Positions 35,818 to 44,617 of a stretch of DNA of 64,000 nt are shown here, one piece after another. The notes beneath the pieces are model-generated. The model did not search any database, had not been told where the DNA came from, and saw only the letters and a list, made by a program, of their open reading frames with translations. The number at the start of each line of letters is the position of its first letter. The stretch's first letter is position 1. The stretch spans positions 62,001 through 126,000 of the forward strand of contig NZ_QXGH01000027.1 of NCBI RefSeq assembly GCF_003515065.1. Reading direction: 5' to 3'. This DNA comes from Nocardioides immobilis (GTDB taxonomy: Bacteria > Actinomycetota > Actinomycetes > Propionibacteriales > Nocardioidaceae). A program made the position numbers and the translations under genes.

Positions 35818-36285
35818 TCAGCGGGGAGTGTCGCCGCTCAGCGCGTGGCGGCAACGCACGAGGTAGGTGCGCAGGATCTCGGTCTGCCCGGTGTCGAACC
35901 CCTCGAGCATCCGGGACTCGATGTCGGCGACCGCCTCGTGGAGCTCGTCGAGGACCCGCTGGCCGTCGGCGCTCAGCGACAACAGGTACTGCTTGCGGTT
36001 GGTCTCGTCTCTCTCGCGGGTGACCAGGTCGCGGCCGAGGAGGTAGGTCACCATCTCGGCCATCGACTGGGCGCGGACGAACGAGTTGCGCGCCAGCTCG
36101 GCCGACGTGATGCCGGGGTGCCGCTCCAGCACGGTCAGCGCGGTGTACTGCAGCGTGGTCAGGTCAGCGGTGGCCACCACGTCGTCGAGGGCTTGCCGGA
36201 CGGCCAGCTCCACCTGCTTGATCAGGTAGAGCAGGGTGACGTCGCGGTCGTGCCGGGGAGAGGGCGACGGAGCGGGACTGCTCAC
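35818..36285 (-). CDS. MarR-family regulator at the end of the Liv-type transporter operon
   Basis: A protein of 155 residues with a central winged helix (about 50-115): HPGITSAELARNSFVRAQSMAEMVTYL, then the wing DETNRKQYLLSLS. The GTG start overlaps the permease stop (GTGA), so it is co-transcribed with the transporter. MarR proteins named CouR control p-hydroxycinnamate genes in Rhodopseudomonas and Rhodococcus. By position this gene is the best candidate to bind the three CAGG-N3-CCTG dyads at 40830-41031 and sense a hydroxycinnamoyl-CoA; that is inference. Confidence 0.82.
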   Translation of the reverse strand: MSSPAPSPSPRHDRDVTLLYLIKQVELAVRQALDDVVATADLTTLQYTALTVLERHPGITSAELARNSFVRAQSMAEMVTYLLGRDLVTRERDETNRKQYLLSLSADGQRVLDELHEAVADIESRMLEGFDTGQTEILRTYLVRCRHALSGDTPR

Positions 36286-37274
36286 GCGGGCTCACCGGCC
36301 CGTCGGCGCGCGGCCAGCCGGTCGAAGGCGCCGTCGAGCGTCGGGACCACTCCGCGTGGCATGAACAGCAGCGCCAGGACGAGCAGCGCGCCGTACGTCG
36401 CGTACTGCATGATCGGCCCGGTCGTCGGAGGCAGCCCGGGCTGGCTGCTCACCGTGTTGAGAACCTGCAGAAGCGTCGAGACCAGCACAGCTCCGGCCAC
36501 ACCTCCCCAAACGGTGCCGAGTCCTCCGACCACGGCCATGATGACGTAGGTGAACGACTCTACGGCCGGGAAGGAGTCGGAGCTCACGTAGGGCGTGAAG
36601 AACGCCGAGAGCGCACCGGCCAGCCCGGCGTACATTCCCGAGATCGCGAAGATCGCCACCTTGCTGCGCATCACCGGGACGCCTGCGGATCCTGCGGCGG
36701 TCTCGCTCCCCGCGAACGCGCGCACCCCGCGACCGAACCGGCTGTGCACGATCCGGTGGGTGAGCACCAGCACCAGGCCGAGGCAGCCGAGCGCCAGGTA
36801 CACGTAGGGCAGCTGGCCGACGAAGATGCTGTTGCCGACCCCGAACGGAGGGATGCCGCTGATGCCGAACGCGCCGCCCAGGGCGTCGAACGCGCTCATG
36901 GCGGTCTGCACGATCAGCAGCAGGGCGAGGGTGCCGAACGCCAGGTAGTGCCCACGCAGCCGCAGCAGCGGCGGTCCGACGACGAGTGCGAACGCCCCGG
37001 CGACGAAGGGCGCGGCGAGCAGCACCGCCAGCGGCGGCAGACCCATCCGGGTGGTCCCGAGCGCGACGGTCAGGGCGCCGGCAGCGACGAACGCACCGTG
37101 GCCGAGCGACGCCTGGCCGGCGTAGCCCATCAGCAGCGACAACCCGGTGACGACGATGGCGGCGAGCACCATCCGCATCAGGAAGGTGAGGTCGTTCATC
37201 ACCAGCGGGGCGACGAGCGCGGCCGCCCCGGCCAGCGCGGTCAGGTACGCCTTGGGCGGGATGCGCCGGATCAC
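36282..37274 (-). CDS. Branched-chain amino acid-type ABC transporter permease (LivM family)
   Basis: Membrane protein of 330 residues with about nine hydrophobic segments and the LivM hallmarks GYAGQASLGHGAFVAAGA (about 49-66) and the C-terminal GGLGTVWGGVAGA loop. It starts at a GTG overlapping the LivH stop. It belongs to a five-protein importer. In an aromatic-acid cluster, Liv-type systems often carry aromatic acids rather than amino acids (for example CouPSTU for p-coumarate), and that is the likely cargo here. Confidence 0.88.
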   Translation of the reverse strand: MIRRIPPKAYLTALAGAAALVAPLVMNDLTFLMRMVLAAIVVTGLSLLMGYAGQASLGHGAFVAAGALTVALGTTRMGLPPLAVLLAAPFVAGAFALVVGPPLLRLRGHYLAFGTLALLLIVQTAMSAFDALGGAFGISGIPPFGVGNSIFVGQLPYVYLALGCLGLVLVLTHRIVHSRFGRGVRAFAGSETAAGSAGVPVMRSKVAIFAISGMYAGLAGALSAFFTPYVSSDSFPAVESFTYVIMAVVGGLGTVWGGVAGAVLVSTLLQVLNTVSSQPGLPPTTGPIMQYATYGALLVLALLFMPRGVVPTLDGAFDRLAARRRAGEPA

Positions 37275-38125
37275 TTGGCCTCCTCGTGCACGAAGGTGCT
37301 GCTGCGCGCGATCATGATCACGAGCATGAGCAGCAGGGCCACCTCTGTCTGGTAGGACCCGTTCAGGTAGCCGGCGGTCAGCTGGCCGGCGATGCCGAGC
37401 CCGAGCCCGCCGACGAGAGTGCGCAGCGGGCTGACGAGCCCGCCGAACACGGCGGCGGCGAAGCCGCTGAGCGCCAGCGGGAGGTCGGAGTAGAACGACA
37501 CCGCGTTCGTCGGTGCGACCAGCACCCCGGCCAGCCCGCCGAGCATGCCGGCCAGAGCGAACGCGAGCAGCCCCATCCGTCGTACGTCGATGCCGACCAT
37601 GCGGGCAGCGAAGGGGTTCGACGCGCTGGCGGTCAGCGCCTTGCCGACATAGGACCGGGAGAAGAAGAGGGCCAGCGCCGCGAAGGCCAGCACGGTCGCG
37701 CCGACGACCAGCAGGCGCTGGCGCTCCACGGTCGCGCCGAGGAGCGTCGCCGAGCCGTCGAGGCCGGGCGGCGAGACGGGATCCTGACCCCACAGCCAGA
37801 TGATCGCGGCGGAGATCAGCATCGAGACGCCCAGCGTGACGATCAGGGAGATCAGCGGCGGCGTTCCCCGACGACCGAGCGCCAGGAACCCGACCGTCAG
37901 GCCCACCACCCCGCAGATCGCGACCGCCGCAGGCTCAGCAACGCCGTGGGGCAGCCGGCCGCCCAGCAGCGTCGCCGAGAGCATCCCGCCGACGACGGCG
38001 ATCGAGCCCTGGGCGAAGTTGACCACCCGGGTGACCCGGTGGACCACGACGAAGCCGCTCCCGATCAGGGCGAACGACGAGCCCAGGGCGATGCCGGACA
38101 CCAGGTAGGTGACGAGCTCCTTCAC
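37271..38125 (-). CDS. Branched-chain amino acid-type ABC transporter permease (LivH family)
   Basis: Membrane protein of 284 residues with about eight hydrophobic segments and the LivH signature NFAQGSIAVVGGM (about 36-48). It starts at a GTG at 38125 overlapping the LivF stop. With the LivM protein it forms the transmembrane channel. Confidence 0.88.
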   Translation of the reverse strand: MKELVTYLVSGIALGSSFALIGSGFVVVHRVTRVVNFAQGSIAVVGGMLSATLLGGRLPHGVAEPAAVAICGVVGLTVGFLALGRRGTPPLISLIVTLGVSMLISAAIIWLWGQDPVSPPGLDGSATLLGATVERQRLLVVGATVLAFAALALFFSRSYVGKALTASASNPFAARMVGIDVRRMGLLAFALAGMLGGLAGVLVAPTNAVSFYSDLPLALSGFAAAVFGGLVSPLRTLVGGLGLGIAGQLTAGYLNGSYQTEVALLLMLVIMIARSSTFVHEEAK

Positions 38126-38820
38126 GTGACTGCCTCCGTCATGGTTGCTTGCCCGGCCTCTTCCTGGCCGAGGTCGCCGAAGTACGCGCGCCGCACGGCG
38201 TCGCTCTTGGCCACACTGGCCGACGGGCCGGACGCAACCACCCGGCCGGCCTCCAGCACGCAGGCCCGAGCACAGACGTCGAACGCGAGCCCGACCTCCT
38301 GCTCGACGAGCAGGACCGCGGTGCCGCGCTCGCGGTTGAGCACCCGCAGGTGCCCGGCCAGCTCGGCGACGACGAGGGGCGCCAGCCCCAGCGAGAGCTC
38401 GTCGATGGCCAGCAGGTCGGGACGAGCCATCAGCGCGCGGCCGACAGCGACCATCTGCTGCTGGCCGCCGGACAAGCGGCCCGCCTTGCGCCGCCTCATC
38501 CCGGCCAGGTCCGGCAGCAGGTCGAACACCTCGCTGAGGTCGCGGTTGCGGATCGACCACCCGCCGAGCAGCAGGTTGTCCTCGACGGTCATGTCCGCGA
38601 ACATCTGCCGGCCCTCGGGGACCTGGGCGACCCGGCCCTCGCAGCGCACCGAGCCCGACGCCGGCGACAGCAGTCCGGTGACAGTGTTGATCAGGGTCGA
38701 CTTGCCGGCGCCGTTCGGCCCGACCAGGGCGACCATCTCGCCGGCTTCGACGTGGAGCGACAGCCCGTCGATCGCGACCGCGGACCCGTAGCGGACCACG
38801 AGGTCATCGATGTGCAGCAT
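38122..38820 (-). CDS. ABC transporter ATP-binding protein (LivF family)
   Basis: ATPase of 232 residues: Walker A GPNGAGKST (about 36), signature LSGGQQQMVAVGRALM (about 132) and Walker B LLAIDELSLGLAP (about 155), the last typical of LivF. Its start overlaps the end of the LivG gene by 17 bp. Confidence 0.9.
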   Translation of the reverse strand: MLHIDDLVVRYGSAVAIDGLSLHVEAGEMVALVGPNGAGKSTLINTVTGLLSPASGSVRCEGRVAQVPEGRQMFADMTVEDNLLLGGWSIRNRDLSEVFDLLPDLAGMRRRKAGRLSGGQQQMVAVGRALMARPDLLAIDELSLGLAPLVVAELAGHLRVLNRERGTAVLLVEQEVGLAFDVCARACVLEAGRVVASGPSASVAKSDAVRRAYFGDLGQEEAGQATMTEAVT

Positions 38821-39577
38821 GGTCCGCTCCTGTTCCGAGGTAGGCCTTGACGACTGCCGGGTCGGACGTGACCTCGGCCGGGGTGCCGTCGGCGATCACC
38901 CGGCCGAGGTCCAGGACGGTGATCCGCTCGCTCAGCGAGGTGACCATCCCGACGTCGTGCTCGACCAGGAGGACGGTCACGCCGGACCGTGCCAGGTCGC
39001 GGATCAGCTGGGCGAGGTCCTGACGCTCCCGGGCCCGCAGGCCGGAGGCCGGCTCGTCCAGCAGCAGCAGCCGTGGCTCACCCGCGAGTGCCCGGGCGAC
39101 CTGGAGCCGTCGCTGCTGACCCAGCGGCAGCCCGTCGGCCGGCCGCGACGCCCACTCCAGGAGCCCGACCCGTTCGAGGCACTCCTCCGCCGTGCTCTTG
39201 ATCCGCCGCTCCTCGCGGCGCTGGGACGGCGGCCGCACGGCCGCCGCGACCAGTCCCGCTCGCGTGCGGGAGTGCGCGCCCACCATCACGTTCTCCAGCA
39301 GGCTCATCCCGGCGAAGGTCCGGGCGCCCTGGAACACGATGCCGATGCCCAGACGGGCACGGACGTGTGCCGGCAGCCGGTCGATCCTCCGGCCCTTCAG
39401 GCGGATCGCCCCGCTGTCCGGCCGGGCGTGGCCGGCGATCAGGTTGAAGAGGGTCGACTTGCCCGCACCATTGGGCCCGATGATCCCGCGCAGCTCTCCC
39501 TCGGCCACCTCGAGCGTGACGTCCTGGTTGGCGTAGACGCCGCCGAAGCGGCGTGAAACGCGGTCGATCGTGAGCAT
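38804..39577 (-). CDS. ABC transporter ATP-binding protein (LivG family)
   Basis: ATPase of 257 residues: Walker A GPNGAGKST (about 35), Walker B LLLLDEPASGL, switch LLVEHD. The signature region is LPLGQQRRLQVARAL, with LPLGQQ in place of the usual LSxGQQ, a small variation at the signature serine. An insertion of basic residues near 115-130 is common in LivG. It starts at the ATG at 39577, 28 bp after the binding-protein gene. Confidence 0.88.
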   Translation of the reverse strand: MLTIDRVSRRFGGVYANQDVTLEVAEGELRGIIGPNGAGKSTLFNLIAGHARPDSGAIRLKGRRIDRLPAHVRARLGIGIVFQGARTFAGMSLLENVMVGAHSRTRAGLVAAAVRPPSQRREERRIKSTAEECLERVGLLEWASRPADGLPLGQQRRLQVARALAGEPRLLLLDEPASGLRARERQDLAQLIRDLARSGVTVLLVEHDVGMVTSLSERITVLDLGRVIADGTPAEVTSDPAVVKAYLGTGADHAAHR

Positions 39578-39605
39578 GGTGGCCGTCCTCGGTCTCAGTG
39601 CCCGA

Positions 39606-40793
39606 TCACTCGGGGAGGTCGGTCTCGAACCGGTCCCGCGAGTACGGCGTGGCCTTGAAGTCGCCGTCGACGACCTCGACGATCGCGACGGCATCAGTGT
39701 CCAGCCCGGCGTGGTCGTCGGCGGAGAACGTGAACCGTCCGGTCGGGGTCAGCACGTCCAGCGACTCCAGCGCGTCGCGGACCGCCTCGCGGTCCGCCGA
39801 GCCGGCCTCCTCGATCGCTGCCGCGAGCAGCTGGACGGCGGTGACGCCGTCGAACGCGAACTGCGGCGGGTAGGTGTCCTGCGCCTCCAACCAGGGTCCG
39901 GTGAACTCGTCGATCACGGCCTTGAGCGGGCCGTCCGGCAGCTCGCGGCCCGGCACGGCGATGCTGCTGGTCAGGGTCACGCCCTCCGCGGCGTCGCCGG
40001 CGGGCTCGACGTACAGCTGTGAGGCCTGGGCCCCGGTCATCAGCAGCGGGATGCCGCTGTCGGCGAACTGCTGGGTGATGATCACCGGCGCCGGGCCGGC
40101 GCCCCACACGAGGAACGCGTCGGGAGCGGCGTCCTTGACCTTGGAGACCAGCGGGGTGAAGTCGGTCGCCGACTGGTCGAACGACTCGTCGAGCACCACG
40201 TCGATGCCGGCCTCCTCGGCAGCGTCGACCGTGGCGTCGTTCCCGAGCTCGCCGTAGACGTCGTCGCCCGAGTAGCCGACGGCGATCGTGTCGTAGTCCT
40301 GGGCGGCCAGGTAGTCGACCATCGCCTGGGCGTAGACCTCGGGGATCGCCACGCCCGTGAACGCGTAGGGGTTGCTGCCGTCGGCGAAGGCGCTGACCGG
40401 TCCCAGTGCGATGGTCGGGATCTTGTTGCTCTCGGCGCTCGGTCCGGCGGCGGTCGAGGCCGAGACGAACGACGACGAGAGGATCGCGGTGTAGCTGGGG
40501 TCGGCGGCCAGCTGGTTGAACTCGGTCACCGACTGAGGTACGTCGGTCTTGTCGTCCTTGATGGTCACCTCGAGGTCGCGCCCCAGGACACCGCCGGCGT
40601 CGTTGATGGCGTCGACCGCCTGCTCGATGGCTGCCTTGTCGCCGGTCCCGAGCGGCGAGTAGGGACCGGTGAGCGGGACGACCACGCCGATCTTGATCGG
40701 GCCCGAGCCGTCGGTCCCTCCGTCGGCGGAGGCGCATGCCGTCAGGCTGAGCGCTCCGGCGACGGTCAGGGCGGTGAGTCGTGTACTGATCAT
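39606..40793 (-). CDS. ABC transporter substrate-binding lipoprotein (LivK family)
   Basis: Binding lipoprotein of 395 residues with lipobox LTAC (Cys about 20) and the Leu/Ile/Val-binding fold: GVVVPLTGPYSPLGTGDKAA (about 37-56), later VDYLAAQDYDTIAVGYSG. First gene of the transporter operon, divergent from the aldehyde dehydrogenase gene across 247 bp that holds three copies of one dyad. The ligand is inferred to be a hydroxycinnamate or related aromatic acid. Confidence 0.88.
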   Translation of the reverse strand: MISTRLTALTVAGALSLTACASADGGTDGSGPIKIGVVVPLTGPYSPLGTGDKAAIEQAVDAINDAGGVLGRDLEVTIKDDKTDVPQSVTEFNQLAADPSYTAILSSSFVSASTAAGPSAESNKIPTIALGPVSAFADGSNPYAFTGVAIPEVYAQAMVDYLAAQDYDTIAVGYSGDDVYGELGNDATVDAAEEAGIDVVLDESFDQSATDFTPLVSKVKDAAPDAFLVWGAGPAPVIITQQFADSGIPLLMTGAQASQLYVEPAGDAAEGVTLTSSIAVPGRELPDGPLKAVIDEFTGPWLEAQDTYPPQFAFDGVTAVQLLAAAIEEAGSADREAVRDALESLDVLTPTGRFTFSADDHAGLDTDAVAIVEVVDGDFKATPYSRDRFETDLPE

Positions 40794-40829
40794 GGTGACC
40801 TCTGGGGGTATGGCCGGGAAGGCTGATTG

Positions 40830-40841
40830 TCAGGGTTCCTG
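40830..40841. promoter_or_regulatory. Operator-like dyad 1, TCAGG-N3-CCTG
   Basis: CAGG-GTT-CCTG, 36 bp before the livK start. The 13-base string TCAGGGTTCCTGT recurs on the other strand at 41019-41031. Confidence 0.6.
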
Positions 40842-40845
40842 TTTG

Positions 40846-40858
40846 TCAGGTTTCCTGA
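40846..40858. promoter_or_regulatory. Operator-like dyad 2, TCAGG-TTT-CCTGA
   Basis: Perfect 5-3-5 palindrome, centred 16 bp from dyad 1. Together they could bind two dimers of a MarR-type repressor in the livK promoter. Confidence 0.6.
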
Positions 40859-40979
40859 TGGAGGAGTATGACCCCGGTCACACAGGCTGTCAACAGCCTT
40901 CTTCAGATGGCTCTCACCTGCTCTGTTGAGCGCAAAACGTGCTTCAGTCGGTCGAGCTCGGATTCGCTGGAGCGGACCA

Positions 40980-41009
40980 TTGACAAGGTGACCCGCGCCA
41001 CATCAGACT
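40980..41009 (+). promoter_or_regulatory. Candidate promoter for the aldehyde dehydrogenase operon
   Basis: TTGACA at 40980-40985 is a consensus -35 element; a weak -10-like CAGACT follows 18 bp later at 41004-41009. Dyad 3 lies directly downstream, where a bound repressor would block transcription. Confidence 0.35.
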
Positions 41010-41018
41010 GATCTTTCG

Positions 41019-41031
41019 ACAGGAACCCTGA
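41019..41031. promoter_or_regulatory. Operator-like dyad 3, ACAGG-AAC-CCTGA
   Basis: Exact reverse complement of the TCAGGGTTCCTGT string of dyad 1, placed 9 bp before the first start codon of the catabolic operon. It suggests that the transporter and catabolic operons share one regulator. Confidence 0.6.
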
Positions 41032-41040
41032 TAACCTGGG

Positions 41041-42519
41041 ATGGCAATGATGAGCAACGAGGAACTGCAGCTCCCGCCCCGACAGCTGTTCGTCGGTGGC
41101 GCGTGGCGCGACGGAAGCACCGGCATGCGCCGCGACGTGGTCGACCCGGCCACCGGCGCGATCCTCACCACCGTGGTGGAGGCCGATGCCACGGACGTCG
41201 ACGTCGCCGTACGCAACGCCCGTGAGGCGTTCGACCACGGTCCCTGGCAGCGGATGCCGGCCCGCGACCGGGCGCGCATCCTGCACCGGGCAGCCGACCT
41301 GATCCGGGAGCGTGCCGACGAGCTGGTCGCCCTCGAGAGCCGCGACGTCGGCAAGCCGGTGTCGCTGTGCCGCGCGGTCGACGTCGAGACCGCGGCCCAG
41401 CAGTACGAGTACTGCGCGGCGCTCGCGCAGGGCATCGACGGCGCCACCCGCTCCACGCCGATCCCATCGCTGGCCTACACGACGCGGGTGCCGGTTGGTG
41501 TCGTCGCCGCCATCACGCCCTTCAACTTCCCGCTGATCCTGTCGAGCACCAAGATCGCCGCGGCGCTGGCCGCCGGCAACGTCGTGGTCCACAAGCCCGC
41601 CGACGACACCCCGCTCAGCGCGCTGTTCATGGCCGAGCTGCTCAAGGACGCCGGCGTCCCGGACGGCGTGCTCAACGTCGTCACGGGCAGCGGCCAGATC
41701 GTCGGCGACGCGCTGCTGCGCCACTCCGGCGTGGACAAGATCGCCTTCACCGGGTCCACAGCGATCGGCCGCCACGCGGCCAGCGTGGCCGGCGAGCACC
41801 TCAAGCCCGTCACCATGGAGCTCGGCGGCAACGCCGCCCACCTCGTCTTCGACGACGCCGACCTCGACGTCGCCATCGGCGCGGTGATCAAGGCGTTCGT
41901 CTTCAACTCCGGCCAGTTCTGCATGGCCGGTCCGCGGCTGCTCGTCGCGCGTGCCCTGCACGACACCGTCCTCGGGATCCTCGAGCAGGCCGTGCCCACG
42001 GTGCCGATCGGCGACCCGCGCGACCCGGCGACGGTGATCGGCCCGATGGCCGGCGAGCGGCAGCTGAAGAAGGTCGAGGAGTACGTCGAGCTCGCCCGCA
42101 AGGAGGGCGGCCGGATCATCTGTGGCGGCGAGCGGCTCGACCTCGACGGCGGCTACTACTACCGCCCGACGGTGATCGCAGACCTGCCCACCGACTCGCG
42201 GGTGATCGCCGAGGAGGTCTTCGGGCCGGTGCTCACGGTGCAGCCGTTCGACGACGAGGACGAGGCCGTGGCCCTCGCCAACAGCACGCCCTATGGTCTC
42301 GCGGCCGGCCTGCAGACCCGCGACGTCACGCGTGCGCACCGGGTAGCGGCCCGCCTCGACGCCGGGATCGTGTGGGTCAACGACTGGGCGATGCTCGACC
42401 CGGCCATTCCCTTCGGTGGTGTCAAGGACTCCGGCTTCGGCCGTGAGTACGGCCCCGAGGCGCTCGAGGCCTACACCAAGATCAAGTCCGTCGTCGTCTC
42501 CCTTCCCGAGCCTCAGTAG
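41041..42519 (+). CDS. NAD(P)-dependent aldehyde dehydrogenase, probably aromatic aldehyde
   Basis: Aldehyde dehydrogenase of 492 residues: ITPFNFPL (about 160), the general base Glu in MELGGNA (about 260) and the nucleophile in NSGQFCMAG (about 295). Several ATGs lie at the start (41041, 41047, 41050); the first gives the listed length, but no strong ribosome site decides. As the first gene of the operon it would oxidise coniferyl-type, vanillin-type or benzaldehyde-type aldehydes to acids; the substrate is inferred from the cluster. Confidence 0.88.
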   Translation: MAMMSNEELQLPPRQLFVGGAWRDGSTGMRRDVVDPATGAILTTVVEADATDVDVAVRNAREAFDHGPWQRMPARDRARILHRAADLIRERADELVALESRDVGKPVSLCRAVDVETAAQQYEYCAALAQGIDGATRSTPIPSLAYTTRVPVGVVAAITPFNFPLILSSTKIAAALAAGNVVVHKPADDTPLSALFMAELLKDAGVPDGVLNVVTGSGQIVGDALLRHSGVDKIAFTGSTAIGRHAASVAGEHLKPVTMELGGNAAHLVFDDADLDVAIGAVIKAFVFNSGQFCMAGPRLLVARALHDTVLGILEQAVPTVPIGDPRDPATVIGPMAGERQLKKVEEYVELARKEGGRIICGGERLDLDGGYYYRPTVIADLPTDSRVIAEEVFGPVLTVQPFDDEDEAVALANSTPYGLAAGLQTRDVTRAHRVAARLDAGIVWVNDWAMLDPAIPFGGVKDSGFGREYGPEALEAYTKIKSVVVSLPEPQ

Positions 42520-42538
42520 CAGCGAGCAGGAGCAACCC

Positions 42539-43648
42539 ATGACCATCACCACCCAGGCCGCCGTCGTCGAGTCCGGCGGCGCTCCGTTCACGCTCGTCGA
42601 CGTCGAGCTCGACGAGCCCCGCGCCGACGAGGTCCTCGTCCGGGTCACCGCAGCCGGCCTGTGCCACACCGACCTCGGTGTCGCCTCCGGCGGCCTCCCG
42701 TTCCCGCTGCCGGGCGTGCTCGGCCACGAGGGAGCCGGCGTCGTCGTACGGGTCGGGTCGTCCGTCACCTCGGTGGCGCCCGGTGACCACGTCCTCCTGT
42801 CCTTCACCTCGTGCGGCGGCTGCGGCAACTGCCGGGGCGGGCACCCCGCGTACTGCGCCACCTGGCTGCCGGACAACCTGATCGGCGGTGTCCGCCGGGA
42901 CGGGTCCGCCACCATCACCCGTGGCGGCGATCCGCTCGGAAGCCACTTCTTCGGTCAGTCCTCGTTCGCCCGGATGGCCGTCGCCGACGAGCGGAGCGTT
43001 GTGAAGGTGGACCCGACCGCTCCGTTGGAGACGCTCGCCCCGCTCGGCTGCGGAGTGCAGACCGGGGTGGGTGCGGTGTGGAACGTGCTGAAGCCCGGCC
43101 CGGGCAGCACCGTGGTGGTCGCCGGTGCCGGCGCCGTGGGACTGTCCGCCGTGATGGCCGCGGCCCTGACCCCGGCCCACCGGATCGTCGCCGTCGACGT
43201 GGTGTCCCACCGGCTCGACCTGGCCCGCAAGCTCGGGGCAACCCACGTCATCGACGCCGCGCGGGAGGACTACCCGGAGCGGATCGCCGAGATCACCGGC
43301 GGCTCCGGCTGCGACGGCGTCATCGAGACGACCGGCAACGTGAAGGTGCTGCGCCAGGCCGTCGACAGCCTCGCCGCCCGTGGCACCGCGGTCGTCGTCG
43401 GCGCTCCGCCGTTCGGCACCGAGGTCGGGCTCGAGGTCAACGGCCTCCTCGGCGGCAAGCACATCGTCGGCATCACCCTCGGTGACAGCGAGACGCAGAC
43501 CTTCATCCCCGTGCTGGCCGCCATGGTCGCGGACGGGCGGCTGCCGCTCGCGGAGCTGATCACCACCTACGACTTCGCCGACATCCAGCAGGCGGTCGAA
43601 GACGTCAGGAGCGGCGCCACCATCAAGCCGGTCCTGACCTTCGGCTGA
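42539..43648 (+). CDS. Zinc-dependent aryl-alcohol dehydrogenase
   Basis: Medium-chain dehydrogenase of 369 residues. Catalytic Zn: Cys in AGLCHTDLG and His-Glu in LGHEGAG; structural Zn: four cysteines in SCGGCGNCRGGHPAYC (about 91-106). Nucleotide motif GAGAVG near 198. It resembles benzyl-alcohol dehydrogenases such as XylB. The ATG at 42539 sits behind an AGCAGGAG ribosome site, 19 bp after the aldehyde dehydrogenase; the pair would convert a monolignol-type alcohol to the acid in two steps. Confidence 0.87.
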   Translation: MTITTQAAVVESGGAPFTLVDVELDEPRADEVLVRVTAAGLCHTDLGVASGGLPFPLPGVLGHEGAGVVVRVGSSVTSVAPGDHVLLSFTSCGGCGNCRGGHPAYCATWLPDNLIGGVRRDGSATITRGGDPLGSHFFGQSSFARMAVADERSVVKVDPTAPLETLAPLGCGVQTGVGAVWNVLKPGPGSTVVVAGAGAVGLSAVMAAALTPAHRIVAVDVVSHRLDLARKLGATHVIDAAREDYPERIAEITGGSGCDGVIETTGNVKVLRQAVDSLAARGTAVVVGAPPFGTEVGLEVNGLLGGKHIVGITLGDSETQTFIPVLAAMVADGRLPLAELITTYDFADIQQAVEDVRSGATIKPVLTFG

Positions 43649-43684
43649 CCGACCGACAACCCAACCACCAGGAGCACACAGCAC

Positions 43685-44608
43685 ATGGACATCACCGGAA
43701 AGGTCGCCGTCGTCACCGGCGCCGGGCAGGGCCTCGGCCGTGCGTACGCCACGGCCCTCGCCGACGCCGGCGCCGCCGTCGTCGTCAACGACATGAACGA
43801 CGAGACGGCCGCCGCCGTGGTCGACGCGATCACGGCCGCGGGCGGGCGCGCCGTCGCGGAGGTGGTTCCTGTCGGCACCACCGAATCGGCGCAGCGGCTC
43901 GTGGACAGGGCCGTCAACACGTTCGGCCGGCTCGACGTGATGGTGACCAACGCCGGCGTGCTCCGCGACCGCGTGCTGTGGAACATGAGCGACGACGACT
44001 TCGACACCGTCATCCAGGTCCACCTCCGCGGCACCTTCACATGCGTCCGCGAGGCGGCCCGGCACTTCCGGGCCCAGGGTGAGGGTGGCCGGGTGATCCT
44101 CGCCGGCTCGCCGGCCGGTCAGCGCGGAAACTTCGGCCAGACCAACTACGCCGCCGCGAAGGCCGGCATCGTCGCGATGGCCCGCACATGGGCGATGGAG
44201 CTGGGCCGGGCCGGTGTCACCGTCAACGCGGTGATCCCGAACGCCGCCACCGCGATGACCGAGACCATCCCGTTCCTCGCGCCCTACGTGGAGCGGATGG
44301 AGCAGGGTCTCCCGGTCCCGTCCGTGGTCCGCCGGGCGGCCTCGTTCGGTACGGCGGAGGACGTGGCAGGCCTGATCGTCTACCTGGCCTCGGACGCGTC
44401 GGCGGGCGTCACCGGCCAGGCCATCGGCATCGGCGGCGACCGACTCTCGTTGTGGTCGCACCCGACCGAGATCCGCAGCGCCTTCCGCGACGGCGGCTGG
44501 TCCGCCGACGTGATCGCGGAGGCGTTCGAGTCCACCGTGGCGGAGGTCCCGGAGACCTTCGGCATCCCCGCGCCCAAGCTCCCCGAGCTCCAGCCCCAAG
44601 AGGCCTAG
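43685..44608 (+). CDS. SDR oxidoreductase, 3-hydroxyacyl-CoA dehydrogenase-like
   Basis: Short-chain dehydrogenase of 307 residues. The cofactor motif TGAGQGLGRAYA (about 11-22) and VVVNDM are typical of the peroxisomal multifunctional (17-beta-HSD4-like) group; NAG is at about 90-92, catalytic Tyr and Lys in YAAAK, and Ser in AGSPAG. Between the dehydrogenases and the CoA ligase/MaoC pair it fits oxidation of a 3-hydroxy-3-arylpropanoyl-CoA to the 3-keto thioester (CouN-type role). The C-terminal ~50 residues extend past the usual SDR core. Confidence 0.82.
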   Translation: MDITGKVAVVTGAGQGLGRAYATALADAGAAVVVNDMNDETAAAVVDAITAAGGRAVAEVVPVGTTESAQRLVDRAVNTFGRLDVMVTNAGVLRDRVLWNMSDDDFDTVIQVHLRGTFTCVREAARHFRAQGEGGRVILAGSPAGQRGNFGQTNYAAAKAGIVAMARTWAMELGRAGVTVNAVIPNAATAMTETIPFLAPYVERMEQGLPVPSVVRRAASFGTAEDVAGLIVYLASDASAGVTGQAIGIGGDRLSLWSHPTEIRSAFRDGGWSADVIAEAFESTVAEVPETFGIPAPKLPELQPQEA

Positions 44609-44617
44609 GTCGTCGCT

